DNA of 64,000 bases from NCBI GenBank assembly GCA_964036045.1, contig OZ038398.1:25674109-25738108 (forward strand), in the 5' to 3' direction. The DNA comes from Eutreptiella sp. 'Long Island Sound 2002' (lineage: Eukaryota; Euglenozoa; Euglenophyceae; Eutreptiales; Eutreptiaceae). How positions within the stretch are numbered: the first letter of the stretch is position 1; each line of letters starts with the position of its first letter. A program made the position numbers and the translations under genes. The notes under the pieces are model-generated. The model had not been told where the DNA came from and searched no databases. It saw only the letters and a program-made list of their open reading frames with translations. This document shows positions 11,601 to 23,243 of this stretch, one piece after another.

Positions 11601-13110
11601 CAGGGCGACTCAAAGTAACTCAGGGTGACTCAGGGCACAGCCATCGTGTTGCCAACCCTTGGGTCACCGACTGTGACCGATGCCCCACTGCTCAGGGACC
11701 ATGTAGAGACTGGACGGTGAAATTTTTTTTGGATTGCTTTGCGACCACCCACCCAAGCCACAAGTATAAGTAAAGCGGGGGATCAATGGTCGGTGCTGAT
11801 CGACTGAATGTCCCCGCCATAGACACTTTCAGCCATTAGTCCAGAGGTTCTCTCACAGATGCATGTGTCCCCTTCTTGGTTGGGGTGCTCCACTATTCAA
11901 TGTACAGCAAGTAGGTACAAGGTTTCAATCAGCGGTGCCAGTGGCAGCTGCATTTGTTATATAACCTGTCGACGGCGAACCACTAAAGATCAATACCTGT
12001 GTGTTGCTGAGCTAGATGGTGCATGAAAAACAGCCACGCCCTCAAGCTGCGTCTGTGTTGATGTGTCGCAGTGAATCACAGGGCCGTATAGCCTGATGCA
12101 CTCCTTCGGCCTAACCATACGGCTTTCTGTTCTCCTGCTGGAGGGGATAAGTAAAGCGGGGGGGAGGGGGGTCCTAGACTGCAGACCCACGCACCCAGGC
12201 CATAATTGTAGGGGGGGGGGGGGTCCCCAAACCTTTGACCCAGCCCGGCCTACATCATGCTCAACAAGGGCCAAAAGAACCAAATTCATCCATTTATGTT
12301 GTTGGGGAGACATTTTTTTTTGCGCGTGAATGCAAGGAACTGACCTAGTGTACATGTTTGTGTGCTGCCTGGGATCAGGTTAGGGCAGGGGGTGGGGCGG
12401 GAGGGGGCACTGGCAAAACATCTGTATGGCCAATGGTCATCAACATACCCACTGCTGTGGCTATGGACTGATTGCATAGTTCAGTTGTGCCTTTCGGAGG
12501 TGTCTACATTGCTTGTCCCTCTGCTCACAATTGCTGCTGCTTCCCCCTGGCCTCCCTCCCATTCCAGGGCCGGCAATGCTCCACACCAAGTCTTTCCCAG
12601 GACAGTGCAGTTAGGAGGGTGCTCACCACCGATGTGGGAAAGGGAACACAGGGCCCTTCAGCGCTGCGCGAGGGGAAGCCACAGGGGCAGAAAGCCGCAG
12701 CCGTGAGCACTGGGCAGACATTCCGCTCCCAAGCACAACACCGTAGCTCCCCCCTCCATGCCCCCCCCACCAATCCAAACTATCGTGTCGTTTCACCCAA
12801 TGTCACTCCGGGCCCATGCCGGCCCCGCCCCCCCCCCCCCCCCCCCCTGGGGGGGGAACTGAATGTGTGGCCAGGGGATTCCGTATCACCACGTTGTACC
12901 CATCGGCGGGGCGCAGCATTTCCAGGCAAGGTTCGGAGGCTGCCCCCTGTTGGGGGAGGGGGGGGCACCACAGGCAGAACCCGATGGTCCGGCTTCGAAT
13001 CGATGCGTCAGCAGTGGGGCCATAAGGTGAGGGCCGACCTGCACTAGTCAAGCACCAGCCCCGATGCCGACACCCGTACTGCATCCACATCCGCAGTGTC
13101 CCTTGCCAGA
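11600..13110. other. No gene identified; GACTCAGG repeats and G/C tracts
   Basis: Short degenerate gactcaggg repeats occur near 11600-11640. Several homopolymer G or C tracts follow, including a C-run/G-run inverted pair at about 12825-12857. The segment around cccgatggtccggcttcgaa at about 12977 recurs at about 14526 and 15307. No convincing coding sequence was seen. Confidence 0.5.
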
Positions 13111-13112
13111 CC

Positions 13113-13308
13113 ACAGACAATGGCAGGGACAGCGCCACTGGCTGCAGGAACTGTAATGGCTGGCAACAAAATCGGGAGGAGATTGTGAGGAGGCTGCTGG
13201 GGTGTGGAGGCCATCACAGACAATGGCAGGGACAGCGCCACTGGCTGCAGGAACTGTAATGGCTGGCAACAAAATCGGGAGGAGATTGTGAGGAGGCTGC
13301 TGGGGTGT
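13113..13308. repeat. 103-bp tandem duplication
   Basis: acagacaatggcagggacag starts at 13113 and again at 13216, and about 100 bp are repeated nearly exactly. No coding role is apparent. Confidence 0.75.
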
Positions 13309-13479
13309 GGAGACCATTTGCGGGAGGACGCAGCCCGTGGCAATTGTTGTGGCAATGGCCACACGGTCCACAGGGAATTCTTTGAAACATCAAACAGACG
13401 TCTGGCGAAGCGGGTGTTCAAAGAGCTCTCACGGTTGTGCCAAGGGGGTCCCATGAGGGTCACAGGAACTGACGCAGGG

Positions 13480-13600
13480 TGACTCAGACTGGCCCAGGCT
13501 GACCCAAGATGACTCAGGGTGCCTCAGGGTGATTCAAAGTGACTCAAAGTGACTCAAAGTGACTCAGGGCGACTCAGGGCAACTCGGGGTGACTGCAGGG
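13480..13600. repeat. GACTCA-type short tandem repeat
   Basis: Repeated gactcaaagtgactcagggc units of about 10 bp follow the dispersed repeat also seen at 11463. Confidence 0.6.
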
Positions 13601-13872
13601 CCCTTGAACATTGCTACCAATATTGGTTGCGTTCTTCGGAGTGATTTCCCTGCCAACACTTCCAAGCGTCCCCAGAGATGTCAAGCCTCTTGCCTCACAA
13701 CATTAGACCCCACGTACCCAAATACCACAACATGTGCGCAGGTGATGTGGCAGTCATGTAGGGGATGGTCCCATACCAAAGCCCCATGCAAGCCACAGAC
13801 AACAAGTCCGTAGGAAATAAACAAACGTCCTGGATTGAAGCCAATGCCCTATGCCTTTCATACTACTGGACG

Positions 13873-14175
13873 GGCCAGAGGTACAGGGCACAGGGCGTGT
13901 GAGTGAGCAGGGCTGTACAGGGCACAGGGCGTGTGTCTGAGCAGGGCTGTAGAGGGTACAGGGCGTGTGAGTGAGCAGGGCTGTACAGGGCACAGGGCGT
14001 GTGTGTGAGCAGGGCTGTACAGGGCACAGGGCGTGTGAGTGAGCAGGGCTGTAGAGGGCACAGGGCGTGTGAGTGAGCAGGGCTGTACAGGGCACAGGGC
14101 ATCTGGGTGAGCAGGGCTGTACAGGGCACAGGGCATGTGAGTGACCAGGGCTGTACAGGGCACAGGGCGTGTGAG
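13873..14175. repeat. 34-bp minisatellite, array 1
   Basis: About nine copies of a 34-bp unit (core gggctgtacagggcacaggg) are present. The array is open in several frames on both strands and gives repetitive translations, which I do not regard as genes. It lies inside a larger duplication, 13754-14200 with 14642-15090, offset 888 bp. Confidence 0.85.
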
Positions 14176-14320
14176 TCAGCAGTACCCAAGTGCCAGCCCC
14201 ACGATCCAATACATGTTTGCACAAGCAGAGCACAAGAAAACTGCACAGGACTTGGACAAAGACAGGGAAACTGCCTAAACATTGGAGACGCAAACAAAAG
14301 TTGAGACGAGGCACAACTAG

Positions 14321-15410
14321 TGGTTTATCTAGTGAGGGGTAGATTTAGTATGGACCAAACCTATGAAGTCTTAATTCTAATGGCAGTAAATCTAATGATC
14401 CTTAGACCCAATGAATATTGGATCAAATGCCTATTTGGATCTAATGCATATTGGATCGAACGGTTCGGATTGGTGACCTCCGTGTGGAGGATCAAGGAAG
14501 ATGCTGCAGGCCGCACCACAGGCAGAACCCGATGGTCCGGCTTCGAATCGATGCGTCAGCAGTGGATTCCTCGTGAAACAGGCCCTGCCGAACGCCAGTC
14601 TTGGAGAAACGCAGAAGAATTGGGAAGCCAAGGAGTGGCAGTCATGTAGGGGATGGTCCCATACCAAAGCCCCATGCAAGCCACAGACAACAAGTCCGTA
14701 GGAAATAAACAAACGTCCTGGATTGAAGCCAATGCCCTATGCCTTTCATACTACTGGACGGGCCAGAGGTACAGGGCACAGGGCGTGTGAGTGAGCAGGG
14801 CTGTACAGGGCACAGGGCGTGTGTCTGAGCAGGGCTGTAGAGGGTACAGGGCGTGTGAGTGAGCAGGGCTGTAGAGGGCACAGGGCGTGTGTGTGAGCAG
14901 GGCTGTACAGGGCACAGGGCGTGTGAGTGAGCAGGGCTGTAGAGGGCACAGGGCGTGTGAGTGAGCAGGGCTGTACAGGGCACAGGGCATCTGGGTGAGC
15001 AGGGCTGTACAGGGCACAGGGCATGTGAGTGACCAGGGCTGTACAGGGCACAGGGCGTGTGAGTCAGCAGTACCCAAGTGCCAGCCCCACGATCCAATAC
15101 ATGGTTTATCTAGTGAGGGGTAGATTTAGTATGGACCAAACCTATGAAGTCTTAATTCTAATGGCAGTAAATCTAATGATCCTTAGACCCAATGAATATT
15201 GGATCAAATGCCTATTTGGATCTAATGCATATTGGATCGAACGGTTCGGATTGGTGACCTCCGTGTGGAGGATCAAGGAAGATGCTGCAGGCCGCACCAC
15301 AGGCAGAACCCGATGGTCCGGCTTCGAATCGATGCGTCAGCAGTGGATTCCTCGTGAAACAGGCCCTGCCGAACGCCAGTCTTGGAGAAACGCAGAAGAA
15401 TTGGGAACAG
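14321..15410. repeat. Segmental duplication, offset 781 bp
   Basis: tggtttatctagtgaggggt occurs at 14321 and 15102, with about 300 bp of near-identical sequence following each. One end of the first copy is fused to the second minisatellite array. Confidence 0.8.
14761..15063. repeat. 34-bp minisatellite, array 2
   Basis: This is a copy of array 1 at an offset of 888 bp, with a few unit-level substitutions. The sequence just downstream (14321-14640 and 15102-15410) is duplicated with a different offset of 781 bp, so at least two duplication events are nested here. Confidence 0.85.
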
Positions 15411-16486
15411 AAGGGAACAGGGGCAACAGAAGGGTTTCGGAAAAAGTGGAAATGTGAAAAACTTTCAAGTGTCACTAAACAGCCTATGCAACAGCAATTT
15501 TGGGGCTTTCGGAGGGCCCATGGCACGGGCTACATAGGCCTAGCAGCCACTACGTGGGTCCCCATGGATGCTCAAGTACCCGTATTGTCACCAAATGATC
15601 ACCCAAACCAATCCTAGGGGCAACGGAAGGTAGTCATGAAAAATCGAATTTCAAAAAACCTTCACGTGCCACTAAACAGCCTATCCAGCGTGAAAAACGG
15701 CTAAGTCCTCATTGGCGAGGGGCCATATAGGGGGGGGTGCCTAGGGGTACCTGGAGTTGGGACCCGGGACCCCCGCCATGGGTTAGAGGGTCCATATACA
15801 AGAAAAAAGTTCTCCAGGACCCAGGTCCAAATACACACACAGCGGCCACAATACACAAAGAAGTTTTGCCCCCCCCCCCCCCACCCCCCCCACCCCCCCC
15901 TCAAAAAAGGGTACCCCGGTGCGGGGGGGTACGGGGGTCAAAATCCAAAAAATCATTGGGGGATCATTTTTGGTCCTAAAATGACGGAATCTTTATTTTT
16001 AGCGCGGAATCTTTTTTTTTAGCGCGAAATCTTTTTTTTATGCTAAAAATTAAGATTTCGCATCTAAAAAAAGAGCTTGGACCCAGAAAATGCAAAACAT
16101 GGAAATCAAAAGGAGTGGTACAATTTTCTTGGGACATAACTAGACTTCGACGTAGCCTCCGGTCATTCAGTCTGTGCTACAAAACACCCAACGGGCCACA
16201 TTCGCGGCGGTATATCACGCACCAACCAACAACTGTTCAGTCTGATGCAGTCTGAACCAAAACCTGACCTGAACCAAAACCCAAAAGTCAGCAGTCCCGA
16301 AACCGCCGCCACCACCATCATTCACTCCCCGCTGTGGGGTTTGTGCCTCCCGCTTGAGGTTTTGTGCCTGCCGCTGCAGGGTTCCAGGCGGGGCGCGTAG
16401 CGCGCAACAATATGCACTTTCAACGCCTAATGCCACTCCGTTCACATGGGGATAACGACCAAAGAATACAGCAATGATGGATGGTG
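15410..16486. other. No gene; low-complexity DNA with an A/T-rich hairpin
   Basis: C-rich tracts lie at 15870-15900. An inverted repeat, GCGAAATCTT ... AAGATTTCGC, lies at about 16024-16060. The stretch gctaaaaattaagatttcgc at 16042 recurs at 58397. The block lies downstream of the minus-strand decarboxylase. Confidence 0.55.
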
Positions 16487-18305
16487 TCAACATTCCGTAC
16501 CAGCAGGGAGAGCTTTTTGACTGGCAAGGTCAACAACAAGACGTGCAGACCCAGAAGCATCTCCGTTATTGATGTCCGCATAGCAAACCAGGCTGGGTAT
16601 ACTGCAGCTCTCTGCATGGGACAGAGTGACTCGTACAAGGACACTTGGACCACAGGGCACCCTGGCCTTGAAATGACATGACGAACCTGATCCCCAAACT
16701 GGACACGAACGAGTGCCCCATCCAAGGCTGAGGCAAAGAGCAATGATGGATGTATCACCAATCACTCGCCCCACCAGTTCTGCCGACCAAAATTCACAGC
16801 AACTGGAAACCTCGACCCAAAATTCATATGATCGCTCCGACACCTGAACCACCTTCAGATGCCTGAATGACTCCGCAAGATTGTGCTGAGCGGACACATC
16901 ATGGAACCTCGAGATCTCCTGAACCACAGCCATCGAGACGGGGCGGCCGCGCTGATACGGCTCAGCTTGCCGGCCCCAAGTGTGCCATCGAGCCAGTGGC
17001 TCTCCAGCCCCCTCCGCCGTTGGATTGGTCAAGCGTATCATTGATCCGTCCTCACGCATCAGGACCGTTGCAGCAATCGGGCGGCCGTTGAACGTGCTTG
17101 CCACTGCGCCACAGTACGCGCCTGTATGCTTGATGAACAAGGGGTCGCCGACTTTGAGTCCTGAGATGTTTGTGGTTGCCAGAAGAGTGTCGCCGGAGAA
17201 GCAAAGAGGTCCCCCAAGAGCATCTGGTCCATCCGTAGCGAGAGGGCCACAGGGTCCCATGATTGTCATCGGGATTTGCATCAGGACAATAAATGGAAGC
17301 TTATCAAAGCCCACATCGGCAACAGCCCACTGCCTCCTGCGTACGGTCTTGATTGCTGTCACAGATCCCAGCAGGCCTCCGGCCGTCCCCACCAACGATG
17401 CGCCTGGCTCAAACCAGTACTCGAATTGGGGTAGCATGTGCGGCCGCATAGCGTCTGCAAGCTCAGACACTGTTGGGAAGGTCTGTCCTGCTGTGAATGG
17501 AATTCCAAGCCCACCACCGAGATCCAACACCTGCACCACCTGGCCACATCTGGCCTGGACCATGGCTGCGAGCTCTGCAAAATGATTCGCAAGCTGGATG
17601 AATGGCTCCACGTGGTCCATCGCAGTCCCAACGTGTGCATGCAGGCCTCCAACCCGCAACAACGATAACCCCGCGATTGCTTCAACCACCTCCTCGCTTG
17701 GTATCCCGAACTTTCCAGTCTTGTTTGCATGCTCAGTCATTGAATGATACTCCTCAGACTTCTTGTAGCGAATGTCCACAGACGGGTTGACGCGGACCAT
17801 GACCCTACCAACTTGCCTGGCCTTAGCCTGACCTGCTCGAGCGTCCAGCCAAGACAGCATCTCACGAGAATCTGCCACAACAGTGCCACCTTCCTGGAGC
17901 AGCTTCCACGCCATATGCCTGTCCTGCGCAGGAGAGTTGTAGACGATCCTCTCCCGCGGAAACCCTGCCAGCCCAGCCAGTGAGATCTCGGCAAGTGAGG
18001 AGCACTCGGCAGACGCCCCCCACTGCGCAAGGAGCTCGAGGATGGTGGGGGAGGGATTGGCTTTGACTGGATAGCAGATGCGACTTGGGCGCTTGGCAAG
18101 CAGGCACCAGGCCTCAAAGTTGAAGTGCAGTTGGCTGGCACTGATGATCCACGTGTTGGATCCGTACTCGCTCAGTAGCAAGCGGAGATCAAAGCCATCC
18201 GACCATGTCTCGAGCCCAGATGAGGGACTACTGCCTGACAGGGTGTTCTCAGTCAGAGACACACTTGCGTCCTTGGATCCTGCTTCGTGGCTGGACGCAT
18301 TGGCA
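16487..18305 (-). CDS. PLP-dependent decarboxylase, diaminopimelate/ornithine type (copy A)
   Basis: The protein has the fold-type III decarboxylase signatures in order: the PLP-lysine motif CYPVKANPSP (Lys codon 18062-18064), HAHVGT, the glycine-rich phosphate-binding GGGLGIPF, EPGASLVGTAG, PLCFSGD, and GAYCGAVASTFNGRP near the C-terminus. The family removes a carboxyl group from amino acids such as meso-diaminopimelate, ornithine or lysine. The substrate cannot be read from the sequence, and the usual Arg of EPGR is Ala here. The frame is continuous with the C-terminal half of copy B upstream (to 19219), giving a 910-residue composite ORF whose middle (18306-18790) shows no domain. The last about 100 residues (16487-16800) look non-conserved, so the true end or an intron there is uncertain. 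It follows the PKS on the same strand. Confidence 0.75.
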
Positions 18306-20200
18306 CTCATCCTAACCTCGAGCCCCGGCCCCTGCTGCTCCGAGTCAATCCGACCCGCTGTATTGACAAGCTCCAATTGGTCATGCTGCGCTGGCCTGTC
18401 TGATATGGATCCGTTCCTTCGTCCTTGTATCCTCACTTTCTCATCGTGAAATGTCATGTGGCACTCCACGTGGGGCACAGCTAGAATGGACACAACTCGG
18501 ATGCTCGTATCAGAGGCTTGGCAGGATAACGAGCATTGGAAGCAAAAGAGGTTACCAGAAGAAACATTGGAACCAAGAGCAAGGTTGCAGAGAAACAGAT
18601 GCCACTGGTCTTCTCCCCAGCGCGAAAAGCAGTGCTGGGAATGCATTAAAACAACCATAGCAGCATCCCGAAAAAGGCGACAAAGAAAGGAAGCAGAAAG
18701 GAAGTCCACAGGACTGGAAACCTCCACACAAAATTCATACGATCGCTCCGACACCTGAACCACCTTCAGATACCTGAATGACTCCGCGAGGTAATCTTTG
18801 ACCAACACAGTACTTGAAAGCGCCTGCACTGCATCCATCGAGACTGGGCGGCCGCGCTGATACGGCTCAGCTTGCCGGCCCCAAGTGTGCCATCGAGCCA
18901 GTGGCTCTCCAGCCCCCTCCGCCGTTGGATTGGTCAAGCGTATCATTGATCCGTCCTCACGCATCAGGACCGTTGCAGCAATCGGGCGGCCGTTGAACGT
19001 GCTTGCCACTGCGCCACAGTACGCGCCTGTATGCTTGATGAACAAGGGGTCGCCGACTTTGAGTCCTGAGATGTTTGTGGTTGCCAGAAGAGTGTCGCCG
19101 GAGAAGCAAAGAGGTCCCCCAAGAGCATCTGGTCCATCCGTAGCGAGAGGGCCACAGGGTCCCATGATTGTCATCAGGATTTGCATCAGGACAATAAATG
19201 GAAGCTTATCAAAGCCCACATCGGCAACAGCCCACTCACTGCCTCCTGCGTACGGTCTTGATTGCTGTCACAGATCCCAGCAGGCCTCCGGCCGTCCCCA
19301 CCAACGATGCGCCTGGCTCAAACCAGTACTCGAATTGGGGTAGCATTTGCGGCCGCATAGCGTCTGCAAGCTCAGACACTGTTGGGAAGGTCTGTCCTGC
19401 TGTGAATGGAATTCCAAGCCCACCACCGAGATCCAACACCTGCACCACCTGGCCACATCTGGCCTGGACCATGGCTGCGAGCTCTGCAAAATGATTCGCA
19501 AGCTGGATGAATGGCTCCACGTGGTCCATCGCAGTCCCAACGTGTGCATGCAGGCCTCCAACCCGCAACAACGATAACCCCGTGATTGCTTCAACCACCT
19601 CCTCGCTTGGTATCCCGAACTTTCCAGTCTTGTTTGCATGCTCAGTCATTGAATGATACTCCTCAGACTTCTTGTAGCGAATGTCCACAGACGGGTTGAC
19701 GCGGACCATGACCCTACCAACTTGCCTGGCCTTAGCCTGACCTGCTCGAGCGTCCAGCCAAGACAGCATCTCACGAGAATCTGCCACAACAGTGCCACCT
19801 TCCTGGAGCAGCTTCCACGCCATATGCCTGTCCTGCGCAGGAGAGTTGTAGACGATCCTCTCCCGCGGAAACCCTGCCAGCCCAGCCAGTGAGATCTCGG
19901 CAAGTGAGGAGCACTCGGCAGACGCCCCCCACTGCGCAAGGAGCTCGAGGATGGTGGGGGAGGGATTGGCTTTGACTGGATAGCAGATGCGACTTGGGCG
20001 CTTGGCATGCAGGCACCAGGCCTCAAAGTTGAAGTGCAGTTGGCTGGCACTGATGATCCACGTGTTGGATCCGTACTCGCTCAGTAGCAAGCGGAGATCA
20101 AGGCAATCCGACCATGTCTCGAGCCCAGATGAGGGACTACTGCCTGACAGGGTGTTCTCAGTCAGAGACACACTTGCGTCCTTGGATCCTGCTCCGTGGC
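16740..20200. repeat. Segmental duplication of the decarboxylase, offset about 1,909 bp
   Basis: About 1.45 kb (16820-18290) is repeated at 18732-20200 with near identity. About 440-500 bp of unique DNA separates the copies. The few differences include the 4-bp insertion in copy B and short end segments. Confidence 0.85.
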
Positions 20201-20222
20201 TGGAGTCGTGTGCCAGCGCCAG
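18786..20222 (-). pseudogene. PLP-dependent decarboxylase (copy B), frameshifted
   Basis: This near-identical duplicate of copy A is offset by about 1,909 bp. The PLP lysine is encoded at 19971-19973. At 19232-19239 a 4-bp tandem duplication (cactcact, versus cact in copy A at 17327) creates an immediate stop after RRRQ and separates the PLP-binding half (19236-20222) from the C-terminal half (18786-19219). Copy B follows directly on the KR-like end of the PKS in another frame, and the two frames overlap by about 50 bp (20237-20285). A PKS-decarboxylase fusion broken by a frameshift, an intron, or an adjacent gene are all possible. Homology between the copies starts near SKDASVSLTENT. Confidence 0.7.
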
Positions 20223-20236
20223 CTCCTTGATTCCCT

Positions 20237-23200
20237 CTACCGATCCCTCCCCCTCCATCTCCCGGCACCTCTCCACCCCCACCAACCTTCTCCCGGGTCA
20301 CCCAACTTCTGCTGCATTCCCTTTGCCACCCGCGCCCTCACCCTGTTCACATATGGAGTGTCCGGCAGCCTCCTTGGGTCCATCGGACACACCATGACCA
20401 CTGGCCCCGGCGGCTGGCGCAGCAGCTGCATCAGCGTCTTGATGCCCTGCGACGGCAACACAGGTAGCAACCCTTCCCTACCAAGCTGTCCCAAATTCGC
20501 ATCCGACGCCAGCTCATCTCCCGCCCACGCCCCCCACCGCACTGACAGCACCGGCAGCCCTGCGCTAGCCCTCTCTTCCGCCAGTGCGTCAAGGCATCCA
20601 TTTGCCGCACCATCGTGAGCAAGCTTTTCAAGTCCCAGCCCGCTTGCAATCGATGAGAACAGCACAAAAAAGTCCAGAGCCAGCCCCGCGCTGCATGAGT
20701 GCAGGTGCCGCGCCCCCTCCACCTTAGGCCTGTACACACTCCAGAAGTCCTCCTCCCTCAGCTCCCCGATCGCTGTTGGCGTCCTTGCTGCTGCTGCAGC
20801 GTGCACAATCCCCTTGATGTTGCTGTGCCTCCCTATCACTCGCTCCACCTCCGCCAGCTCCCCCACGTCGCACCGTTCAACAACTGGCCGCACCTCCAGC
20901 TCCCAGTCAGGCGGAAGCTCCGATCCGATGTTGTCTAGCAGGACCAGCCTCTGCGCCCCGTGCCCGATCAGGGCCTCTGCCACCAACCGCCCCAGATACC
21001 CTAGCCCCCCACTGATCACGTAGCACCCATCTTGCGACATCAAGAGTGGCCGCTCAATCACCACCTTGCCTGTGTGCTTTGCATATCTGAGCTGAGGCAG
21101 CACATGCACCTCATGAAGCCTCCGCACACACCACAACCTGTCTCTGTACCTCCACTCATGTTCAGTGCCATTGTCTGGCATGTCGCCGTCACCATCATCA
21201 TTCCTGACCCACATCACTCGCCACGACGGGAACTCTTTCCGCAGGCACCGCAGGTATGCTGCCACCTCTTCGTCACTCACCTCCACCCGCAGCTCTGGTT
21301 GCGCCTCCATTCTTGTCACCACAGCCGCATGCATTGCCGCCACGCTCTGCGGTCGCAACACTGCCCCGTCCAGTCGTGTCATGCCTTTCCCTGTGCCCAA
21401 GTGAGTCCCCCGAGTCGTTGTCACCTCAGCCTTCTCCCACTCATCTACCCACACGCTGCACGGCTCATTCACGTTTCCGACCTGCGGCGTACCGATCCCC
21501 AGACCCCTGATCTGCACCAGCACCTTCCCCTCGTCGTCGCAAACAGTCACCAACAATGTGCCGGCACCATCTACTGCTTGCCCCTGCACGAGGCTCCATA
21601 CACGGTCATGAGCCAACCGGCTCGTCCCCCACACTCGACACGCGTCCAGCCCCGTAGCAAACATCCCAACCATCCGTTCCCCAAGATCCATCCCGAAAAG
21701 CGGCATGTGCGTCGCCACCTCTACCCACGCACACGTGCGCAGGAACGCAGGCGCCCCCCCGTGGTCTCCGCCCACCCCATTACCCATCTCAATCTGTCCC
21801 AGCAACTCCCCCTCTCCTTCCCACACCCGCGCCAGTGAGCTGAAATCTCCCCTGAACGCGTTCCTCAGCGTCGTGTAGAAGTCCTCACACTCCACTGCCT
21901 CCCCGCATCGCCCCTTGATGTCCTCCACCGACATCGGCTCCAACCACCCCCCCAACACCACCAGACGCATTCGAGCATGTACCTTCCACCCGTCCCTGTC
22001 CTCATTGCACGACTCGATCGAAACCTCCCTTCCACCCTCACCTTCCCCTGCTCCTCCCACTCCAAACACCAGCCTCATTGTCGGCGCCCGTCCCTCCTCT
22101 AGGGGCAGAACGCCCTCGAACCGCACGTTCCGCAGCTCGTAAGCCACGTTCCCGTACACCTCCTCCACAGCAGGCCCCACCATCTCCAGGTAGCAGCTCC
22201 CCGGCACCACAGGCACATCCCGCACCCGGAAGTCCCGAAGGTACTCTACGATGCTCTCGCCCCACTTGCATGTCCACATCAGCGCCTCCCCTTCCCTCTC
22301 GCACCGTCCCACGAATGGATGCCCGGACTCCTGTGAACTCGAGCCCCTGAACTCCAACCCTGCCACAGGCACCTTCGGGAACAGCTCCGCCTCGATGTGC
22401 TGTGCCAGTGCCTCCGGTGTCGGGTAGTCGAACAGCATCGTGCTGCTCAGCCGCAGCGCTTCTCCCAGCTCCCGCTGCAGCGCCATCCGCATCTCCACCA
22501 TACTCAGCGAGTCGAGCCCCGCCCGGCCCCACTCCTCCTCGTCGGCGAAATCCGTGGACGCACCTACATGCGCCGCTTCGGTGCGGATCTGCTCTCTGAT
22601 CACCTTGATCCCAGTCTCTGTGTCCAAGCTCTCCAACCTCTGCACCCACGGAGTTTTTGGGAACTTGGACACTCCTACCGCCAGCACCTTTGGTGCTGCT
22701 TGCACCTTCGGGAACAGCTCCGCGTCGATGTGCTGTGCCAGTGCCTCCGGTGTCGGGTAGTCCAATAGCATCGTGCTGCTCAGCCGCAGCGCTTCTCCCA
22801 GCTCCCGCTGCAGCCCCATCCGCATCTCCACCATACTCAGCGAGTCGAGCCCCGCCCGGCCCCACTCCTCCTTGTCGGCGAAATCCGTGGACGCACCTAC
22901 ATGCGCCGCTTCGGTGCGGATCTGCTCTCTCATCACCTTGATCCGGGTCTCTGTGTCCAAGCTCTCCAACCTCTGCACCCACGGAGTTTTTGGGAGCTGG
23001 GACATCCCAGCAACTGCTTTCCTTGGCGCGTCCTGGACCGGAGCAACATGCACGGACGAGACCTTACTTGCCTTTAAAGCGGCGTCAGCTTTGGCATGCG
23101 AGTACGTTTTCCAGACCTCATGTGCAGCCTGAGCCCTCGCCCTGGAGCAGAGCGTGGAGGTATGGCTCGGATGGAAAGCTTTGGTTGTACCAGCATGTTG

Positions 23201-23243
23201 CCTTGCAAGCTGCAAGGCTGCAGCCTTGGCAGCAGACGTGTCT
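20237..23243 (-). CDS. Type I PKS segment: ACP - ACP - DH-like - KR-like
   Basis: Numbering follows the 1,063-residue open frame that starts at 23428. Its first 61 residues derive from the LINE 3' end, and true PKS starts at about 63. Two nearly identical acyl carrier proteins lie at about 148-241 and 259-352, each with GLDSLSMVEM (phosphopantetheine Ser196 and Ser307). A DH-like domain covers about 369-650. Its HxxxGxxxxP site reads DFRVRDVPVVPG, so the catalytic His is Phe400, and no Asp is seen at the second site. A KR-like domain covers about 800-1010, with the nucleotide motif GGLGYLG (807-813), Lys902 and Ser926, but the Tyr of the YxxxN motif is Asp939. DH and KR are therefore probably inactive or structural. 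No AT or KS is present. It continues the KS-HMGS-ECH protein interrupted by the LINE. Confidence 0.85.
23227..23243. repeat. 17-bp target-site duplication, LINE 3' side
   Basis: tggcagcagacgtgtct is repeated exactly at 30847-30863 on the other side of the LINE. An eight-T run directly after it is the short poly(A) tail of the minus-strand element. The uninterrupted site is seen in the paralogue at about 40798-40814. Confidence 0.92.

Noticed and set aside
13858-15097. Repeat proteins and a possible CRISPR-like array over the 34-bp units
   Set aside because: Units are directly adjacent without unique spacers and sit in eukaryotic-type DNA; a minisatellite explains them.
21032-21838. 268-residue plus-strand frame and other long plus-strand frames opposite the PKS
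   Set aside because: Shadows of the PKS coding strand, with low-complexity Pro/His/Ser translations.
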